64,000 bases of DNA from Bacillota bacterium (GCA_023436225.1 JAEZKA010000033.1:1-64000), one strand, 5' to 3'; numbered from the stretch's first letter, positions 15,641 through 24,844 are shown. Translations and numbers: made by a program. The notes: a model not told the origin generated them from the letters alone.

Positions 15641-16633
15641 TTACTGGGCAATCTCGCTAAACATTTCCTTTGCACCCTTAACCAGATCCTCCGGAAGGGT
15701 AATTCTCAGATTGCCTGCAACAGCAGTATTTCCATAGAAGGATGCTTCTTCGATAACCTCAAAATTAATTTCGCTTGCGCCTCTTTCACCCTTTAATACC
15801 TGAGCAGCCATCGCACCGGTCTGCATTCCAAGATCATAATAATCAAGACCTACCGTTGCTAGACATCCTATCTTCACCTGTTCTACCTCACTGCCGAATA
15901 CAGGAATGTTCTTAGCTGCTGCTTTCTCAAGGATAACTGGTAAGGAGCTTACCACCGTGTTGTCAGTTAAGTTATTAATGCAATCTACCTTCTCTAATAA
16001 ATTATCGGCTGCCAAAGGAATATCTGCTGTCATTGAGATACCACTTTCAATAATCTCAAAACCGTAGTTAGCAGCCGCCGCCTTATATTCCTCAATTGCA
16101 GACACCGAGTTAACCTCACTGGTGCTGTACATAATACCGATGGTCTTCGCTTCAGGCAGCACCTTGCGGATCATCTCCAGCTGTTTCTCTACGGGGAGCT
16201 TGTCGCTGGTACCGGTTGTATTGCCATTCGGTGTTCCGTCTGGCTTGGCAAGCTCTGCTAAGATCGGATCGGTTACTGCGGTAAAGATAACGGGAATATC
16301 AGTATCCTTTGTCGCACCAAAGGCACTCTGCGCCATTGGAGTTGCTATTGCACAGATCAGATCCGCTTTCTTGGATACGAAATTAGTAGCAATTTGTCCT
16401 GCCGTTCCGGTATCCGCCTGCGCATTCTCAAACAACACTTCCAGGTTCTCGCCCTCCACATAGCCCGCCTCTGCAAGTCCTGCTAAGAAGCCTTCTCTGC
16501 AGTTATCCAGAGAGCCATGCTCTGCAAACTGTCCAATACCGATTGTTACCTTTCCATCCTCCTTCGCCCCACAACCTACCATCATGCTCATTGCCATTGC
16601 AATTACTAATACGAATGCCATTAATTTCTTCAT
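15641..16633 (-). CDS. trpX: ABC substrate-binding lipoprotein, probable tryptophan importer
   Basis: A 330-residue lipoprotein of the PF04392 (ABC_sub_bind) family. A signal peptide ends in a lipobox, MVGC (Cys about residue 21). The mature domain has the typical FVSKKADLICAIATPMAQSA and PVIFTAVTDPILAEL segments. The start at 16631-16633 is chosen because GGAGG lies seven bases upstream; the longer frame has no ribosome site. It is the first gene of the trpXYZ-type operon, directly after a Trp T-box. This matches the predicted tryptophan transporters of streptococci and clostridia. The substrate is inferred from regulation, not from the protein itself. Confidence 0.88.
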   Translation of the reverse strand: MKKLMAFVLVIAMAMSMMVGCGAKEDGKVTIGIGQFAEHGSLDNCREGFLAGLAEAGYVEGENLEVLFENAQADTGTAGQIATNFVSKKADLICAIATPMAQSAFGATKDTDIPVIFTAVTDPILAELAKPDGTPNGNTTGTSDKLPVEKQLEMIRKVLPEAKTIGIMYSTSEVNSVSAIEEYKAAAANYGFEIIESGISMTADIPLAADNLLEKVDCINNLTDNTVVSSLPVILEKAAAKNIPVFGSEVEQVKIGCLATVGLDYYDLGMQTGAMAAQVLKGERGASEINFEVIEEASFYGNTAVAGNLRITLPEDLVKGAKEMFSEIAQ

Positions 16634-16760
16634 ACGAAGCCTCCATTCTGCCGCCTTTACGGCTATCAATAGTTATGAATTTGTTCGTTCTCGCCATTCG
16701 TGGTCTGTCAAGGGTGGTGGTTGGGCTCTTAATTTCATAAGATGCAATTTTCTATGAAAT

Positions 16761-17050
16761 AAAAAAAGCCCCAAGTATAATATATACTTGAGACGAATGT
16801 TATCCGCGGTACCACTCAAATTGACTGATGAAAAGGCTGCTTTTAGGCTTTTCATTGTCCACTTTTACCTTCATATACGAACTATATATGCCATGCTGAT
16901 AACGGTTATGGTTTCCGTCAACGCCTACTATGATTTCGGGTTGCCCTCAAAAGCCCATTCAGCCAAAAACTCCATATCGCATTCACACCACCTGCGACTC
17001 TCTGAAATGTCGTACTAAAGCCTACTCTTCTTTCTCAACGGTTTCACTTA
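16761..17050 (-). promoter_or_regulatory. T-box riboswitch, tryptophan specifier (second copy)
   Basis: Minus strand: stem I AGAGAGTCGCAGGTGGTGTG, specifier loop CTGAA-TGG-GCTTT with the TGG codon at 16955-16957, T-box GAGTGGTACCGCGG (about 16804-16817), and a terminator with arms CTCAAGTATA / TATACTTGGG (16770-16792) followed by a seven-T run. It should switch on the importer when tRNA-Trp is uncharged. The same specifier is used ahead of trpB at 4.1 kb. Confidence 0.92.
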
Positions 17051-17061
17051 TTAATGAATTC

Positions 17062-17090
17062 ATATTAATACCTAAGTATTAATTTGTCAA
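17062..17090 (-). promoter_or_regulatory. Promoter with embedded palindrome, trpXYZ operon
   Basis: Minus strand: TTGACA (17085-17090), 17-bp spacer, TAATAT (17062-17067). The spacer is occupied by an interrupted palindrome TTAATAC-nnnn-GTATTAA (17065-17082) that overlaps the -10, placed as a repressor operator would be. Confidence 0.7.
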
Positions 17091-17244
17091 TACTTTATTT
17101 CGAAAAAGTGCAATGCGTTAAAGCAATGTCCAATTGATGTTAGCAGCTCCGAAAAACTATTTCATTTGTAAACACTACATCTGTTAAGTTGAAAGTGCTT
17201 TATAAACCTTGAAATATTGTATTTTATTTAGTCAAAATGCAAAA

Positions 17245-17273
17245 TTGACAGATAGTTACTTTTCCAATATAAT
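17245..17273 (+). promoter_or_regulatory. Consensus promoter of the VanZ/RDD gene
   Basis: TTGACA (17245-17250), 17-bp spacer, TATAAT (17268-17273): a perfect vegetative promoter, about 70 bp before the gene. Confidence 0.82.
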
Positions 17274-17344
17274 ACATTAAGCAATTAAGGATATGGGATA
17301 ATTTGTAATGCTGTATCTGTTATTCATATTTTTAGAAAGGAGTT

Positions 17345-18505
17345 GTGAGAAAAGCTATGAAAGCATATATTAGTCCGATTGTTATGGGGAGTCTAGTGTC
17401 CCTGATTCTTATTTATATTATATTTATTCCTATTGCGATTCATCAATACCGTAGGCATGGAAATTTAAAAGTTCGAGGGAATATTGTTCTTGTATCCTTT
17501 ATCCTCTATTTTATAACAGCCTGGTTTATGACAATATTACCTTTGCCATCTATGGAGGAAGTATTACAAATGAAGCCAATTCGGCCTAATTTTCGTCCAT
17601 TTTTGTTTATAGAGACATTTCTAAAAAATTCTGGCTTTGTTCTGACACGGCCAAGGACCTGGTTCACTGCATTACGAGATTCCAGCTTTTATACAGTGGC
17701 CTTTAATATAGTACTGACCATTCCGTTCGGTGTATATTTGAGAAAATATTTTAAATTAAAATTACCTTTGATTATTGTCTTAGGGTTTTGCCTAAGTTTT
17801 TTTTATGAATTGACTCAATATACAGGATTTTATGGAATTTATCCTAGGGCTTACCGTTTTGCTGATGTTGATGATTTGATAGTAAATACATTGGGTGCAG
17901 TTCTTGGGTTCTTCCTGACTGCTCCGATTAATCATTTGCTACCGAATCCCTCCAATGATACAGGTCGAATCACTGAAAAGGTTAGCATCGTAAGAAGAGT
18001 ATTGGCTTTATTGGTGGATTCTATTGCACTCAGCATACTATTTGAAATAATACGGCTTGTCTTATATTGGAATACCACGAAACATAGTTGGGATTTAATA
18101 ATTTATATTGCTTCTGAACTATGTGTTTTCTTATTACTGCCATTACTAATAAGAAAGAAGCAAACTATTGGGATGTTTCTGCTGAATATATATCTGATCG
18201 ATGGCATTGGACAGCCTGTCAAAACCTCAAAAGCTTTGCTACATCATTTTCTGGTAGGATTACTTTTATTCACGAATTTTATAACAAAGGAAGGACTACC
18301 CATAGAAGGCTTTTTAGTAATTCTATTGCAATTATTATTAGTTCTATGTCTTTGCCTTTTGATTATTATGTCTCTTTTACAGAAGAAAGTTTGTTATTTT
18401 TGGGAGAATTGGCTTGATACGTATTTAATAGCATACACAAAAAATACTAATAGAAATACCAACTCTAAAGTGTCTGTTTTATCAAATAGGATTAGTAATA
18501 GATAA
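17345..18505 (+). CDS. VanZ-family membrane protein with C-terminal RDD domain
   Basis: A 386-residue polytopic protein. The first about 200 residues are VanZ-like, with the diagnostic FYELTQYTGFYGIYPRAYRFADVDDLIVNTLGAVLGF-type end (shown here in part; ELTQ, FDVDD-like and NTLG motifs). Residues about 215-340 are an RDD domain (RRVLALLVDSIAL, RKKQTIGMFLLNIYLID). VanZ proteins are linked to teicoplanin and lipoglycopeptide tolerance; RDD domains are found in putative Na+/H+ antiporters and export accessories. The start is uncertain: GTG at 17345 lies only 2 bp after AAAGGAG, and the ATG at 17357 lies 14 bp after it. A terminator follows the gene. Confidence 0.82.
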   Translation: MRKAMKAYISPIVMGSLVSLILIYIIFIPIAIHQYRRHGNLKVRGNIVLVSFILYFITAWFMTILPLPSMEEVLQMKPIRPNFRPFLFIETFLKNSGFVLTRPRTWFTALRDSSFYTVAFNIVLTIPFGVYLRKYFKLKLPLIIVLGFCLSFFYELTQYTGFYGIYPRAYRFADVDDLIVNTLGAVLGFFLTAPINHLLPNPSNDTGRITEKVSIVRRVLALLVDSIALSILFEIIRLVLYWNTTKHSWDLIIYIASELCVFLLLPLLIRKKQTIGMFLLNIYLIDGIGQPVKTSKALLHHFLVGLLLFTNFITKEGLPIEGFLVILLQLLLVLCLCLLIIMSLLQKKVCYFWENWLDTYLIAYTKNTNRNTNSKVSVLSNRISNR

Positions 18506-18531
18506 GCCATTACACTATTTGAGACTAAAAA

Positions 18532-18559
18532 TAACCCCGATCAAAATTGACCGGGGTTA
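18532..18559. terminator. Terminator after VanZ/RDD gene
   Basis: TAACCCCG (18532-18539) pairs with CGGGGTTA (18552-18559), with an inner TCAA/TTGA pair, then AATATTTTC. It lies between converging genes. Confidence 0.82.
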
Positions 18560-18640
18560 AATATTTTCAACTTAACTTCATGCAACCAAAAATTATGTCG
18601 TCCCATTATTAATACAACCTACTAATCATTACAGAAGCAC

Positions 18641-19255
18641 TTAGCATTTATTATTGAAGTCTGCCGGAAATGCCGGATTGATTGCATAGAAGTTCCTGGA
18701 GTCAAGTTCATCCTGGATGATACGGAGAGCTTCACCGAATCTCTGGAAGTGAACAATTTCTCTCTTTCTTAAGAACTTAATCGGGTCACATACTTCCTGA
18801 TCATGCACAAGGCGAAGAATGTTGTCATATGTGGTCCTCGCTTTTTGTTCTGCTGCCATATCCTCAACTAAATCAGTGATCGGATCGCCCTTGCTTTGGA
18901 AGAAAGTTGAGGTAAATGGAACCCCTCCGGCGGATTGTGGCCACAAGCCGAGGGTATGATCCACATAATACTTCTCAAAGCCACCTTCCATAATCTCAGC
19001 AGGGGTAAGATCCTTTGTCAACTGATGAACGATCGCACTTACTATTTCCATATGAGCAAGTTCTTCTGTTCCGATGTCAGTTAAAATACCCACTACCTTT
19101 CTGTTAGGCATAGCATAGCGCTGTGACAGATAACGCATGGACGCTGCCAACTCACCGTCCGGACCACCGAATTGGCTCATGATTACCTGCGCTAATCTCG
19201 GATTTCTCTCTGTTATACATACTGGATGCTGCAATCTCTTCTCATAACTCCACAT
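18641..19255 (-). CDS. cotJC: Spore coat protein CotJC (manganese-catalase family)
   Basis: A 204-residue four-helix-bundle protein. Metal-binding glutamates and histidines typical of non-haem Mn catalases are visible in ILTDIGTEELAHMEIV and LVEDMAAEQKARTTYDNI and near REIVHFQRFGEAL. CotJC is an inner-coat component of Bacillus and Clostridium spores and may break down H2O2. It follows cotJB by 3 bp in the conserved cotJA-cotJB-cotJC operon. Confidence 0.95.
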   Translation of the reverse strand: MWSYEKRLQHPVCITERNPRLAQVIMSQFGGPDGELAASMRYLSQRYAMPNRKVVGILTDIGTEELAHMEIVSAIVHQLTKDLTPAEIMEGGFEKYYVDHTLGLWPQSAGGVPFTSTFFQSKGDPITDLVEDMAAEQKARTTYDNILRLVHDQEVCDPIKFLRKREIVHFQRFGEALRIIQDELDSRNFYAINPAFPADFNNKC

Positions 19256-19258
19256 ACT

Positions 19259-19516
19259 CTAGCGCACTCCTTCCCATGGCCAAGGCTCATCGACCCAGGT
19301 CCAACGATTATCTACCTCTACATGATATGACTCAATCGGTCCATAGCATTTCGTATATTCATGCATTGCTTCATTTCTTACTTTTGACATTCTGGTCCAA
19401 TAATCCAAAGCGGCTCTGTCTGTCGGATGAGTATCCAGAAATAATCTGAGTTCATCCATGACAAAGCTGGTAGCTTCGATACATGCAAATAATTTCTCTC
19501 TGTTATTTCCGTCCAT
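19259..19516 (-). CDS. cotJB: Spore coat protein CotJB
   Basis: An 85-residue coat protein with the family ending WTWVDEPWPWEG. I chose the ATG at 19514-19516, immediately after the cotJA stop, because GGAAGGGG lies just upstream. The longer frame starting at 19537 overlaps cotJA by 20 bp and would begin within that ribosome site. It is thought to help place CotJC in the coat. Confidence 0.92.
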   Translation of the reverse strand: MDGNNREKLFACIEATSFVMDELRLFLDTHPTDRAALDYWTRMSKVRNEAMHEYTKCYGPIESYHVEVDNRWTWVDEPWPWEGVR

Positions 19517-19517
19517 C

Positions 19518-19811
19518 CTATTTACAACCCCTTCCATACCAGTCTAGATCAAGCTCCTTAAAAAGTGTCCCGTTTGCCAGTGCCTGGAATTCATTCTCAT
19601 ATAAATTCCGGAAGCGTTGCCAAGGTACATAGCACATGCCAATCGGAAAACGCTCCTGATTGTCATCAAAGCAATTTCTTTCGTGCATATCCTCGGGTAC
19701 ATATCCGCTTACAACATCGCCACATACCGGTTCCATCGGCTTAAATTGTGATCCGCCTCGGTTATAGCCCCTGTTATTCCCCGTCATGCCGCGATACATC
19801 CGTCTATCCAT
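19518..19811 (-). CDS. cotJA: Spore coat associated protein CotJA
   Basis: A 97-residue protein with the CotJA core FPIGMCYVPWQRFRNLYENEFQALANGTLFKELDL. Start ATG at 19809-19811 with AAAGGAG nine bases before. It is first gene of cotJABC, so transcription is expected in the mother cell late in sporulation (sigma-E dependent in Bacillus). I could not point to a convincing sigma-E promoter in the 385 bp upstream. Confidence 0.92.
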   Translation of the reverse strand: MDRRMYRGMTGNNRGYNRGGSQFKPMEPVCGDVVSGYVPEDMHERNCFDDNQERFPIGMCYVPWQRFRNLYENEFQALANGTLFKELDLDWYGRGCK

Positions 19812-20123
19812 ATAACTAGACTCTCCTTTCAAATACATTCATTTTAGTGAGCAACAAGTGTATTTGTTTTGTTGTTCTATACATATTATGAAGGACGGAC
19901 ACATCTGTGCTTGTATACGAGAGTTTCTCAGGTTGAACCGGGTATTTTGCAATACAATGTAAAGAATACTTCGTAAATTCCAAATATATTCCCTACCTTT
20001 ATAGTCATAATAGTATATGAGAGTAATTATGAATTTTATATGAATATTTCTCGGAGAAGATAATTGAACGAAACTCCATTATTGTAAATGATAATCTTAG
20101 GGTTATTAATAGACTTCAAAACA

Positions 20124-20152
20124 TTGACAATGCCACCTTTTTACTATATATT
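20124..20152 (+). promoter_or_regulatory. Promoter of the lipid kinase gene
   Basis: TTGACA (20124-20129), 17-bp spacer, TATATT (20147-20152). The 385-bp gap to cotJA holds nothing else I can name. Confidence 0.7.
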
Positions 20153-20197
20153 TTAGATATAACCAGCGTTTATTTTGTACCAAAAGGGAGCGTATAC

Positions 20198-21124
20198 ATG
20201 TATCATTTTATTATTAATCCAAAATCAAGTTCCGGAAGAGGTATCCGCTTCTGGTGGGTCGTTAAAGATGAACTGGATAAGCAGAATATCGAATATAATG
20301 CAGTTTTTACACAATATCAGGGACATGCTACAGATCTAGCAAAACAGATTTGCGAAGAAAATTCCGGTATTAAGAACATCGTCATTTTAGGCGGCGATGG
20401 TACTGTGAACGAAGTATTAAACGGTATAGATCATTACAATGAGGTACTTCTTGGGTACATCCCCTCCGGTTCCAGCAACGACTTGGCAAGAAGTCTGCAG
20501 ATTCCGAGGGATCCTCTAGAGGCCTTATCACATATATTAAAGCCTACGAAATTTAAATATCTGGATCATGGACAGATAACCTTCTTGGATAAGGAACAAC
20601 CCCCAAGAAAATTCGCCTGCTCCAGTGGCATGGGTTATGATGCCGCAGTTTGCCTGGAGGTACAAGAATCCCCTCTTAAAAAGAGCTTAAACCGTTTTGG
20701 TGCAGGCAAGTTTGTCTACATTGCCATTGCGATAAAGCAGGTTCTGACTGCTCCAAGGATGAATGCAACGGTTATTGTAGATGGAGTAACTAAGGGACCG
20801 TATAAAAAAGTTCTTCTAGCCTCCGGTATGATACATAAGTACGAAGGTGGAGGACTCCTAATGGCACCAAGTGCAGATCCAACTGATGGTAAACTGACGG
20901 TAACCTTGGTTCATGGCTTAAGTAAAGCAAAGATTTTCCTCCTTCTTCCAACCATTTTTACCGGTAAGCATATTAAATATAAGGGTGTGGAAACCTTCCT
21001 ATGTTCACAGCTTGAAATACAAACAGATATCAATACCGCTGTTCATACAGATGGAGAGGTTCCCTCTGTATGTTCCCATATCAAGGTTGATTGTATACAT
21101 GAACAAATACGAATGATACTATAA
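20198..21124 (+). CDS. Diacylglycerol/lipid kinase family protein (YegS/BmrU-like)
   Basis: A 308-residue soluble lipid kinase that phosphorylates diacylglycerol or a related lipid with ATP. The N-terminal catalytic domain has NPKSSSGRG (residues 8-16), the nucleotide loop GGDGTVNEVLNG (about 66-77) and SGSSNDLARSL. The C-terminal beta-sandwich includes TDGKLTV and the HTDGE segment. GGGAG precedes the ATG. It is followed 17 bp later by a VanZ-family membrane protein, probably in the same transcript, suggesting joint membrane-lipid or envelope roles. Confidence 0.92.
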   Translation: MYHFIINPKSSSGRGIRFWWVVKDELDKQNIEYNAVFTQYQGHATDLAKQICEENSGIKNIVILGGDGTVNEVLNGIDHYNEVLLGYIPSGSSNDLARSLQIPRDPLEALSHILKPTKFKYLDHGQITFLDKEQPPRKFACSSGMGYDAAVCLEVQESPLKKSLNRFGAGKFVYIAIAIKQVLTAPRMNATVIVDGVTKGPYKKVLLASGMIHKYEGGGLLMAPSADPTDGKLTVTLVHGLSKAKIFLLLPTIFTGKHIKYKGVETFLCSQLEIQTDINTAVHTDGEVPSVCSHIKVDCIHEQIRMIL

Positions 21125-21141
21125 CGAAAGCTGGTGTTAAG

Positions 21142-22011
21142 ATGCAACGAAGACCGTATATTCAAGTTTCATCCTTAATAATTCTGTTAAGCGTATTAAC
21201 GATATTAATTCAATTTGTAATATACTATTTTTTTGCAGCTGTTTATATAATCTGGGGTACTGCTGCCTTACTTACACTGCTATGTTGTCATCTCCTTTTG
21301 GAAGAGATCTCTACCTATGAAGCCTGCTTTAATTATTCGTCTTTAATCATGTTTATTAGCTTTATTATAATCCTCCTTTCCTATCTTGGAAAGGAGCAAG
21401 CATTCCTTCCTTATACGGGCGCCATGCTTGGAATATTGGTAATCAACTGGCTTCTACCCTGCCTTTATTGTTATATTCGTAATATGTTGGATTATGGTAC
21501 CCGTTTTGAGGACTATAGTACCTTCTATCGTAATCATAGTCTTCTATTCTTCCTGATCTATCTTGGTGTAATGCTATATGGTATGTTTGCAGAAGGAGCT
21601 TTTCCTCTTGTTTACCAGGGTGCCTTAACTTCTGCTAATGTGATCCCCTTTGAAGCAATTACGATCTTAATCGAGGATTATATCTACGGCATTATTCCCC
21701 TGAGCAATGTCCTAGTCTATCTTCTGGTTCGTATCCTGATATTCCTTCCCTATGGTTATCAGATCACTCTGTTACTAAGAAGACAGTCCCGCCTGCTCAG
21801 ATATTTAACTCTCATAATTATTCCAGCGGTTCTGGAGGTTGCTCAATATATTATTATCCCTGAACGCTGTGATATTGACGATGTAATTTATGCGATAATT
21901 GGCGGTATTTTAGGATCCAGCCTATTTTATCTGAGCAATTTTATCTTCCGTTCCATTAATGGCAAGAATTTTCTTGCAAAAGAATTTGCTAGCAGCAGAT
22001 TACATTTCTGA
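21142..22011 (+). CDS. VanZ-family membrane protein
   Basis: A 289-residue polytopic protein. The C-terminal third has the VanZ pattern: EVAQYIIIPERCDIDDVIYA followed by IIGGILGSSLFYL (about 233-265). The N-terminal half is a run of extra helices without a named domain. It lies 17 bp after the lipid kinase gene and ends 16 bp before the converging helicase gene. No terminator is visible in that gap. Function unknown; VanZ proteins are tied to glycopeptide tolerance. Confidence 0.78.
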   Translation: MQRRPYIQVSSLIILLSVLTILIQFVIYYFFAAVYIIWGTAALLTLLCCHLLLEEISTYEACFNYSSLIMFISFIIILLSYLGKEQAFLPYTGAMLGILVINWLLPCLYCYIRNMLDYGTRFEDYSTFYRNHSLLFFLIYLGVMLYGMFAEGAFPLVYQGALTSANVIPFEAITILIEDYIYGIIPLSNVLVYLLVRILIFLPYGYQITLLLRRQSRLLRYLTLIIIPAVLEVAQYIIIPERCDIDDVIYAIIGGILGSSLFYLSNFIFRSINGKNFLAKEFASSRLHF

Positions 22012-22027
22012 TACTAACCAGAGAAGT

Positions 22028-24430
22028 TTACTCCTGCCAGAAGTTCGCCAGATAATTCTTCATAGTATTAATGTTAACCGTAACATTCGGGAACCACTCT
22101 CGGGGGAACAAATTGTGGTATTGCTTCTGGGTAAATCGTTCATCCAGTAGCAGGATTGCCCCGCGATCCTCCTTCGTCCGAATTACTCTTCCGGCCGACT
22201 GAAGAACCTTATTCATACCCGAATAAAGATAGGCATAGTCAAAGCCCTTTCCGTTCTTTTCATCAAAATATCCGCGGAATAGTTCGCGTTCATTACATAC
22301 CATGGGTAAGCCGGTTCCGACTATAATGGCACCGATCAGTCGATTATTCTTCAGGTCGATACCCTCGCTGAAGATTCCTCCCATGACACAGAAGCCAATT
22401 CTGCTGCTTACCGGGTCTTCTACAAACTCCTCAAGAAAAAGTTCCTTCTCTACTTCCGTCATATTGCTGCTCTGTACCACAAGCCCTTCCAACTCATTGC
22501 CTGCTAATTCCGCAATGGTTTGAAGCAACTGATAGGAGGGGAAGAAAACCATGTAATTCCCAGTCCTCGCTTCTGTAAAATCCTTGATATAGCCAAGGAT
22601 TTTCTCATATTCCTTCTCATTTCTTCTCGTATATTTGGTACTGACATCCGTACCGATCATAATCAGACGATTCTCTGTCTGAAAGGAGGATGGCGCATAT
22701 ACTGCATAATCATCCTTTTTACCGCCCAATTGCTCCAGATAATAATTAATTGGAAGTAACGTAGCAGAGAACATTACAGCACTTCGACCACGGTCCATAC
22801 AGGTCTGCAGATTCTTAGAGGGATCCATACACTGGAGCTTAATCCGGAAACGATCCTCCTCATAATCGGTATAGATCGTATAGTTATCATCATGGATCTC
22901 ATGCATACTGAGAAAATGTCTGATATCCATATACAATCTAAGAACTTCATCCTTACCTTCCGTAATAAAGCCTTCCTGAAGAAATAACTCATACTCCGCC
23001 ATCAGGCTGATCAGATGCATCACAAATCCATCTACATTATCTAAAACCTCAAAGTCATCACAATCACGACGCAGCTTCAAAAGATCATTGTTACAATGAT
23101 CAATCAGCTTGGACAACTTGGCACTCTTATCCTTAATCAGACGTTTCACCTCAAGGAAATCATCCTTATAGAGGATTGCACTATACATCTCTCTGGCACG
23201 ATCCACCAGGTTATGCGCTTCATCGATAAGGAATACATAGTCACTGGGCTTTTCATTCGTGAAAAAACGTCTCAGATAAACATTCGGATCGAAAGCATAA
23301 TTATAATCACAAATAATTGCATCCGACCAAAGCGTAACGTCAAGTCCCATCTCAAAGGGACAGACACAATGCTTCTCGGCGTAAGAGATTATGTCCTCTC
23401 TGGTGACATCATTCACATGAGTCAACAAATCATAAACTGCATCATTCACGCGGTCAAAATGACCCTTTGCTCTTGGACAGGCTCCAGGATTACAATCCGG
23501 CTTGTCCAGGATACATACCTTTTCCTTTGCCGTTATTGTAACTACTTTTAAGTGAAGACCGTGGTCGCTAAGAATACGGAAGGTATCCTCCGCTACGGTT
23601 CGGGTAATCGTCTTGGCAGTTAGATAGAATATCTTCTCAACAATTCCTTCTCCCATCGCTTTTACCGTAGGAAATACAGTTGATATCGTCTTTCCTACTC
23701 CGGTTGGTGCTTCAATAAAGAGCTTTTTCTTTCTCAAGATCGTTTTATAAACACCGGTAACCAGTTCCTTCTGTCCCTCCCTATAAAGGAAAGGAAAGTC
23801 CATCGCTTTTATAGCTTCATTCCTTTTCTCCGTCCATTTAATCTGCCAGGAAGCCCACTTAGCATACTCTTCTATCAAATTGGTAAACCAGGTGCTAAGC
23901 TCCTCATAGGTTAATATCTCTTCAAAATATTTTATATTTTCGGTTTCCAAATTACAGTAGGTCAACCGTATACCGATCCGGCTATGCTCATACTTGGTTG
24001 CATAGATATACGCGTAACACATCGCCTGTGCCCGGTGCACTCCTATGGGCGCTGTCAGGTGGGACAACTCCATATAGACACCTTTAATCTCATCAATTGT
24101 TACCTCCGGGGGATTTGCTTCCTCCTCTTCAAATATAAGAATCGAAAAATCCTCCATGATTGAATTACTGTTGTTAATAATCCCGTCCGCTCTTCCCTCG
24201 ATGGTTATTTCAAAGGTTAAATCCCCTCTAGATACAGGTACTGTTATACTTAGTGGAACCTCCGCCGTATAATTGGCACCCATCTGCTTCTGTAGCTTGC
24301 GGTGTATTCTTCCTCCCGCCTGCATTGCATCTGCTTCACTTCTTCCTCTTGTATTGTCAAGATCGCCGGAGCAGAGAATAAACTCCACAAGGTTACGTAC
24401 CGATATTTTGATGTTCTTTATCTCGTCCAT
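22028..24430 (-). CDS. PD-(D/E)XK nuclease plus XPD/DinG-type Fe-S DNA helicase
   Basis: An 800-residue two-part enzyme. The N-terminal part (about 1-180) has a Cas4/RecB-like nuclease pattern: H43 after AGGRI, D82 in EGRADG, E114-x-K116 in DEIKG, and HRAQAMCYAY. The helicase part has Walker A APTGVGKT (about 230), four cysteines spaced like an XPD [4Fe-4S] site (KVCILDKPDC, GACPRAKG, HCVCPFE), DEAH (LIDEAHN) and a C-terminal QSAGRVIRT motif VI. Probably a 5'-3' DNA helicase-nuclease of repair. I chose the ATG at 24428-24430 with GGTGGTGAAGAGG upstream; the longer frame runs back through the leader terminator. Confidence 0.88.
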   Translation of the reverse strand: MDEIKNIKISVRNLVEFILCSGDLDNTRGRSEADAMQAGGRIHRKLQKQMGANYTAEVPLSITVPVSRGDLTFEITIEGRADGIINNSNSIMEDFSILIFEEEEANPPEVTIDEIKGVYMELSHLTAPIGVHRAQAMCYAYIYATKYEHSRIGIRLTYCNLETENIKYFEEILTYEELSTWFTNLIEEYAKWASWQIKWTEKRNEAIKAMDFPFLYREGQKELVTGVYKTILRKKKLFIEAPTGVGKTISTVFPTVKAMGEGIVEKIFYLTAKTITRTVAEDTFRILSDHGLHLKVVTITAKEKVCILDKPDCNPGACPRAKGHFDRVNDAVYDLLTHVNDVTREDIISYAEKHCVCPFEMGLDVTLWSDAIICDYNYAFDPNVYLRRFFTNEKPSDYVFLIDEAHNLVDRAREMYSAILYKDDFLEVKRLIKDKSAKLSKLIDHCNNDLLKLRRDCDDFEVLDNVDGFVMHLISLMAEYELFLQEGFITEGKDEVLRLYMDIRHFLSMHEIHDDNYTIYTDYEEDRFRIKLQCMDPSKNLQTCMDRGRSAVMFSATLLPINYYLEQLGGKKDDYAVYAPSSFQTENRLIMIGTDVSTKYTRRNEKEYEKILGYIKDFTEARTGNYMVFFPSYQLLQTIAELAGNELEGLVVQSSNMTEVEKELFLEEFVEDPVSSRIGFCVMGGIFSEGIDLKNNRLIGAIIVGTGLPMVCNERELFRGYFDEKNGKGFDYAYLYSGMNKVLQSAGRVIRTKEDRGAILLLDERFTQKQYHNLFPREWFPNVTVNINTMKNYLANFWQE

Positions 24431-24491
24431 CCTCTTCACCACCAAATGATAATTTACATTTATATCAACAGAATCGATTACTTCTATACAC

Positions 24492-24525
24492 AAAAAGCAC
24501 CTTAAAATAATGATTTTTAAGATGC
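24492..24525 (-). terminator. Promoter-proximal terminator in the helicase leader
   Basis: Minus strand: arms GCATCTTAAAA / TTTTAAGGTGC (24515-24525, 24497-24507) followed by TTTTTGTG. It begins only about 7 nt after the predicted transcription start, so most transcripts may be cut short unless something relieves it. Confidence 0.7.
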
Positions 24526-24538
24526 TCATAATATTCAT

Positions 24539-24567
24539 ATTATAGCATAATGTTATGATACTGCCAA
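24539..24567 (-). promoter_or_regulatory. Promoter of the nuclease-helicase gene
   Basis: Minus strand: TTGGCA (24562-24567), 17-bp spacer, TATAAT (24539-24544). Start near 24532. The rest of the 414-bp divergent gap is AT-rich. A weaker rightward TTGCAT-17-TACATT (24657-24685) could serve the DUF1292 gene. Confidence 0.75.
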
Positions 24568-24844
24568 GCAAAACAAAACATCTGTTTGATTACATTGCAT
24601 TCAATCAATAGTTTGACCAAACAGCAATACTTTTATTGCAAATTAAGTTAAAGTGCTTGCATTTTTTACCTCAATCTGGTACATTCTACTTATATTCCTA
24701 TCCTATTATTTGTAAGGAATAGACAAGTTGAATTAATGTGATTTGAATAAGCTCTACTATTCAAGTATATATTATTCACTTACCATTATAAACGAACGGA
24801 ACAATTCTTTCGTTAGCCATTAATAAAAAAAGCGAGGTAATAAT

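Noticed and set aside
23096..23551. 151-residue plus-strand frame inside the helicase gene
   Set aside because: Antisense to conserved helicase motifs; shadow frame.
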